Assembly: GCF_010183535.1 (NCBI RefSeq)
Contig: NC_071332.1
Coordinates: 2,852,001-2,916,000 of the forward strand
Length of the DNA stretch: 64,000 bases
Reading direction: 5' to 3'
Source of the DNA: Caenorhabditis remanei
Lineage: Eukaryota; Nematoda; Chromadorea; Rhabditida; Rhabditidae
Position numbers and translations under genes: made by a program. Shown here one piece after another: positions 61,604-64,000 of this stretch. The notes under the pieces were generated by a model. The model made no database searches. It saw only the letters and a list, made by a program, of their open reading frames with translations, and had not been told where the DNA came from. Each line of letters opens with the position of its first letter. Position 1 is the stretch's first letter.

Positions 61604-64000
61604 ATGGATGTCTACCAATCAAAAAGGACAAAGTTAACCCGGCCAAAAACCAGAAAAACCGATCTAAGAATATGCACTTTTAACTGCAGGTCTGTCGCCA
61701 CAGACAACAGACTTGCAGAACTACTCGAAGAGACAAATCGCATTAAATACGACATTATTGGTCTCTCAGAAACAAAAAGATCCGCAGAAGTGCACATGAC
61801 AAATCGGGACGGAACCGGCGTAATACTTGGAAAACGCAACGACTCTTCTGTATCTGGCGGTGTAGGATTTATAATTAATAAATCCCTTATGCCAAAAATA
61901 AAAGAGATAAAGATAGTAAATCATCGTATCGGATATCTTACACTACAAGTGAACAAGAATCAGTACACTATCATACAAGGCTATGCACCCACCGCCGATT
62001 ACGAAGAAGAAGACCACTCAAATTTCTATGAAAATCTAGAAGACGTGTACAAGTCATGCAAGAGCAGATATAAAATGGTCATAGGAGACTTTAATGCCAG
62101 AATCGGTGAAAGGAAAGGAAACGAAGTATTCATTGGCCCACACTCCATGGAAAACAGAAACGACAGTGGAGAAAGACTTGCCACGTTCTGCGAGGTCAAT
62201 AGAGTATTCCACATGAATTCGCAGTTCATAAAGCCGACTCACCGACGATGGACCTACATCAGTCCCGACAAACAACACAGGCACGAGTTGGACCACATCC
62301 TTGCCAACGGAAAATACATCACCGACGTCTCAGTTGTTCCTTCATTCACAAACGGCAGCGATCACCGTATGCTTCGAGCAAATGTCCACATAAACGCAAA
62401 ACAAGCCAAGTTCGAACAAGTGAAAAGAAGGAAGCCGCCTAGAAGAGTCCTAGACCCGACTGCAGCGTTACTCGCAACAGAAAATCTTGACTCTTGCGAA
62501 GATCAAGATATCGATAAAGAGTACGACACTCTTGTACATGTTCTAAAGAAAGCGCAAGACGCTGCAGTGACTATTCCAACCAATCACTCTAGAAATAGAC
62601 TGAAGGACAGTACGCGACTGCTACTGTCGAAAAGGAGATTCACAGACAGATCAGACCCCAACTTCAAGACCCTGTCTAAAGAGTGCCGACAAGCGGTAAA
62701 GAGAGACCATGAAAACTTCGCGAAGGATAGACTTCTAAATGCAGCAAACCAGAGAAAGAGTCTGAGAAAGGTCGCAAGAGACATCAATGAATATCAATCA
62801 TACATTCCATGTCTGTTATCAGGAGAGACAGGAGAAAAGCTCACTTCAAGAGAGAAAATGGAAATCGAAGTCAGACGCTTCTACTCAAACCTGTTTGCAA
62901 CCAAACAGTCAAAAGCGACAACCATCATTCCTCAACAAACAAAAGCATTACCTCCATTCCTTCCAGAAGAAATCCAACACTCCCTGAACTCATTCCAAAA
63001 CGGTAAAGCAGCGGGAGAAGACAAGCTATCAGCAGACTTCCTGAAAAGTTGTCACTCCTCCGTTCACAAACTTCTAGCGAACAAATTCTCACGGTACCTT
63101 CAAGAAGGAAAAGTTCCAACAAAGTGGAAATCGTCAAAAACAACTCTAATATTCAAAAAAGGAGACAAAGAAAATCTAGAAAATTATCGTCCGATCTGCC
63201 TGCTTCCTGTACTTTATAAAGTCTTCACGAAATGTATTCTGAATAGAATCCGGAAGTCACTGGAAGAAGCACAACCGGTCGAACAAGCAGGATTTAGAAG
63301 ATCCTTCTCGACGATTGACCACATCCATTCAGTGCAAAGACTGCTGGAAGTCGGTCGAGAATACCAAATACCAATCACAATGGTATTTATCGACTTCAAA
63401 AAGGCATTCGACACGATCGAACCCACTGCTTTATGGGAAAGCCTGAAGACTCAAGGGATAGACTCTGGATACATAAAACTCCTAAAAGAGTGTTACAACG
63501 ATTGCTCCACCACAATCACACCCTTCTATAACCCAGTCAATATCCCCATTACCAGAGGTGTCAGACAAGGTGACCCCATTTCACCAAACCTTTTCTCTGC
63601 CTGTCTCGAATCGGCCTTCCGTCGAATGTCATGGCCACATATAAAAGAAGACAAAGATGACTACGACAACTCCCCTGGTATCAGAATTAACGGCAGAAAC
63701 CTAACACACCTACGATTCGCCGACGATATCATTCTCATCTCGAAAACTCCACAAATAGCGGAAAAAATGCTACAAGAGCTGGTAAACAGTTGTGAAACAG
63801 TCGGTCTAGAAATAAACGCGAGTAAAACAAAAGTGCTGAGGAACAAATTTGCGTCAAGTCACCAAATACATATCAGAAAAAACAACACCATGTCAGCAAT
63901 TGAAGATGTTGAGGAATACGTATACTTGGGGAGACTGCTCAATACAAAAAACGATCTAGAGCCAGAAATTCACAGAAGACGACGATCGGCATGGGCTGCA
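61604..64000 (+). mobile_element. RTE-type non-LTR retrotransposon, endonuclease-reverse transcriptase ORF
   Basis: 799 codons stay open from ATG at 61604 to the window end, with no stop or frameshift. The APE-like endonuclease comes first: TFNCRS, IIGLSETK (catalytic E), VIGDFNARIG (about 160) and SDHRML. The reverse transcriptase follows: NYRPICLLPVLYK, FIDFKKAFD (about 596), RQGDPISPNLF and FADDIILIS with the catalytic DD (about 705). The order EN-RT with almost no ORF1 is the RTE clade. It copies itself through RNA and target-primed integration. An unbroken frame suggests a young, possibly active copy. The 3' end lies beyond the window, and the 5' boundary is not clear. Confidence 0.9.

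Overview
The window is nuclear DNA of a Caenorhabditis-like rhabditid nematode, not a bacterium: genes have many short introns with GT...TTTCAG borders, some ATGs sit just behind acceptor-like TTTTCAG sites, and the proteins read as worm orthologues. Recognisable genes (unc-42, pas-1, nasp-1, sta-2, aqp-4, drap-1) all have, from memory, C. elegans counterparts on chromosome V, so this is probably the equivalent chromosome in a sister species. Exon models were assembled by hand from reading frame, splice consensus and phase; every multi-exon model given here closes in frame except the partial gene at the left edge.

Layout. 1-1453: the first two exons of a minus-strand membrane protein running off the left edge. 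1454-4907: a gene-poor stretch of palindromic elements. 4908-12580: unc-42 (paired-like homeodomain factor, large introns, alternative first exon), tail-to-tail with a small membrane-protein gene (12689-13196). 13642-14217: a Skp1-related gene. 15385-16208: proteasome alpha subunit pas-1. 17012-18879: NASP histone chaperone. 21078-22498: a four-helix membrane protein. 22619-23229: a short secreted peptide. 24087-29669: two near-identical DSL/EGF-like membrane-protein genes in inverted orientation flanking a casein-kinase-1-like gene. 30380-34129: a cysteine-rich secreted protein with ephrin-receptor-like and EGF repeats. 35532-41839: sta-2 (STAT). 43193-44844: a MARCH-type RING-CH ligase. 45588-49197: an aquaporin. 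53042-55083: an EF-hand protein. 55632-60138: drap-1 (NC2 alpha). 61329-64000: the 5' part of an intact RTE-type retrotransposon running off the right edge.

Between and inside these genes the window is dominated by non-autonomous DNA transposons. One foldback family (called FB-A here, about 250-290 bp, arms around CTACATTTTTGTAGTTGACA) occurs in nearly 40 places, mostly in introns. Three other elements have landed inside FB-A copies with clean target duplications (TA, TA and 8 bp). Other foldback families with 8-bp duplications fill unc-42 intron 2 and drap-1 intron 1. tRNA-like sequences lie in five genes, always in introns.

The most unusual theme is local inverted duplication that includes coding exons: the intact DSL-like pair around the kinase, a decayed mirror copy of sta-2 exon 1, and a decayed mirror copy of an EF-hand exon. 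Each would make RNA able to pair with an exon or mRNA of the parent gene. These mirror copies are the best candidates for an undescribed regulatory arrangement; the regulatory role itself is inference.
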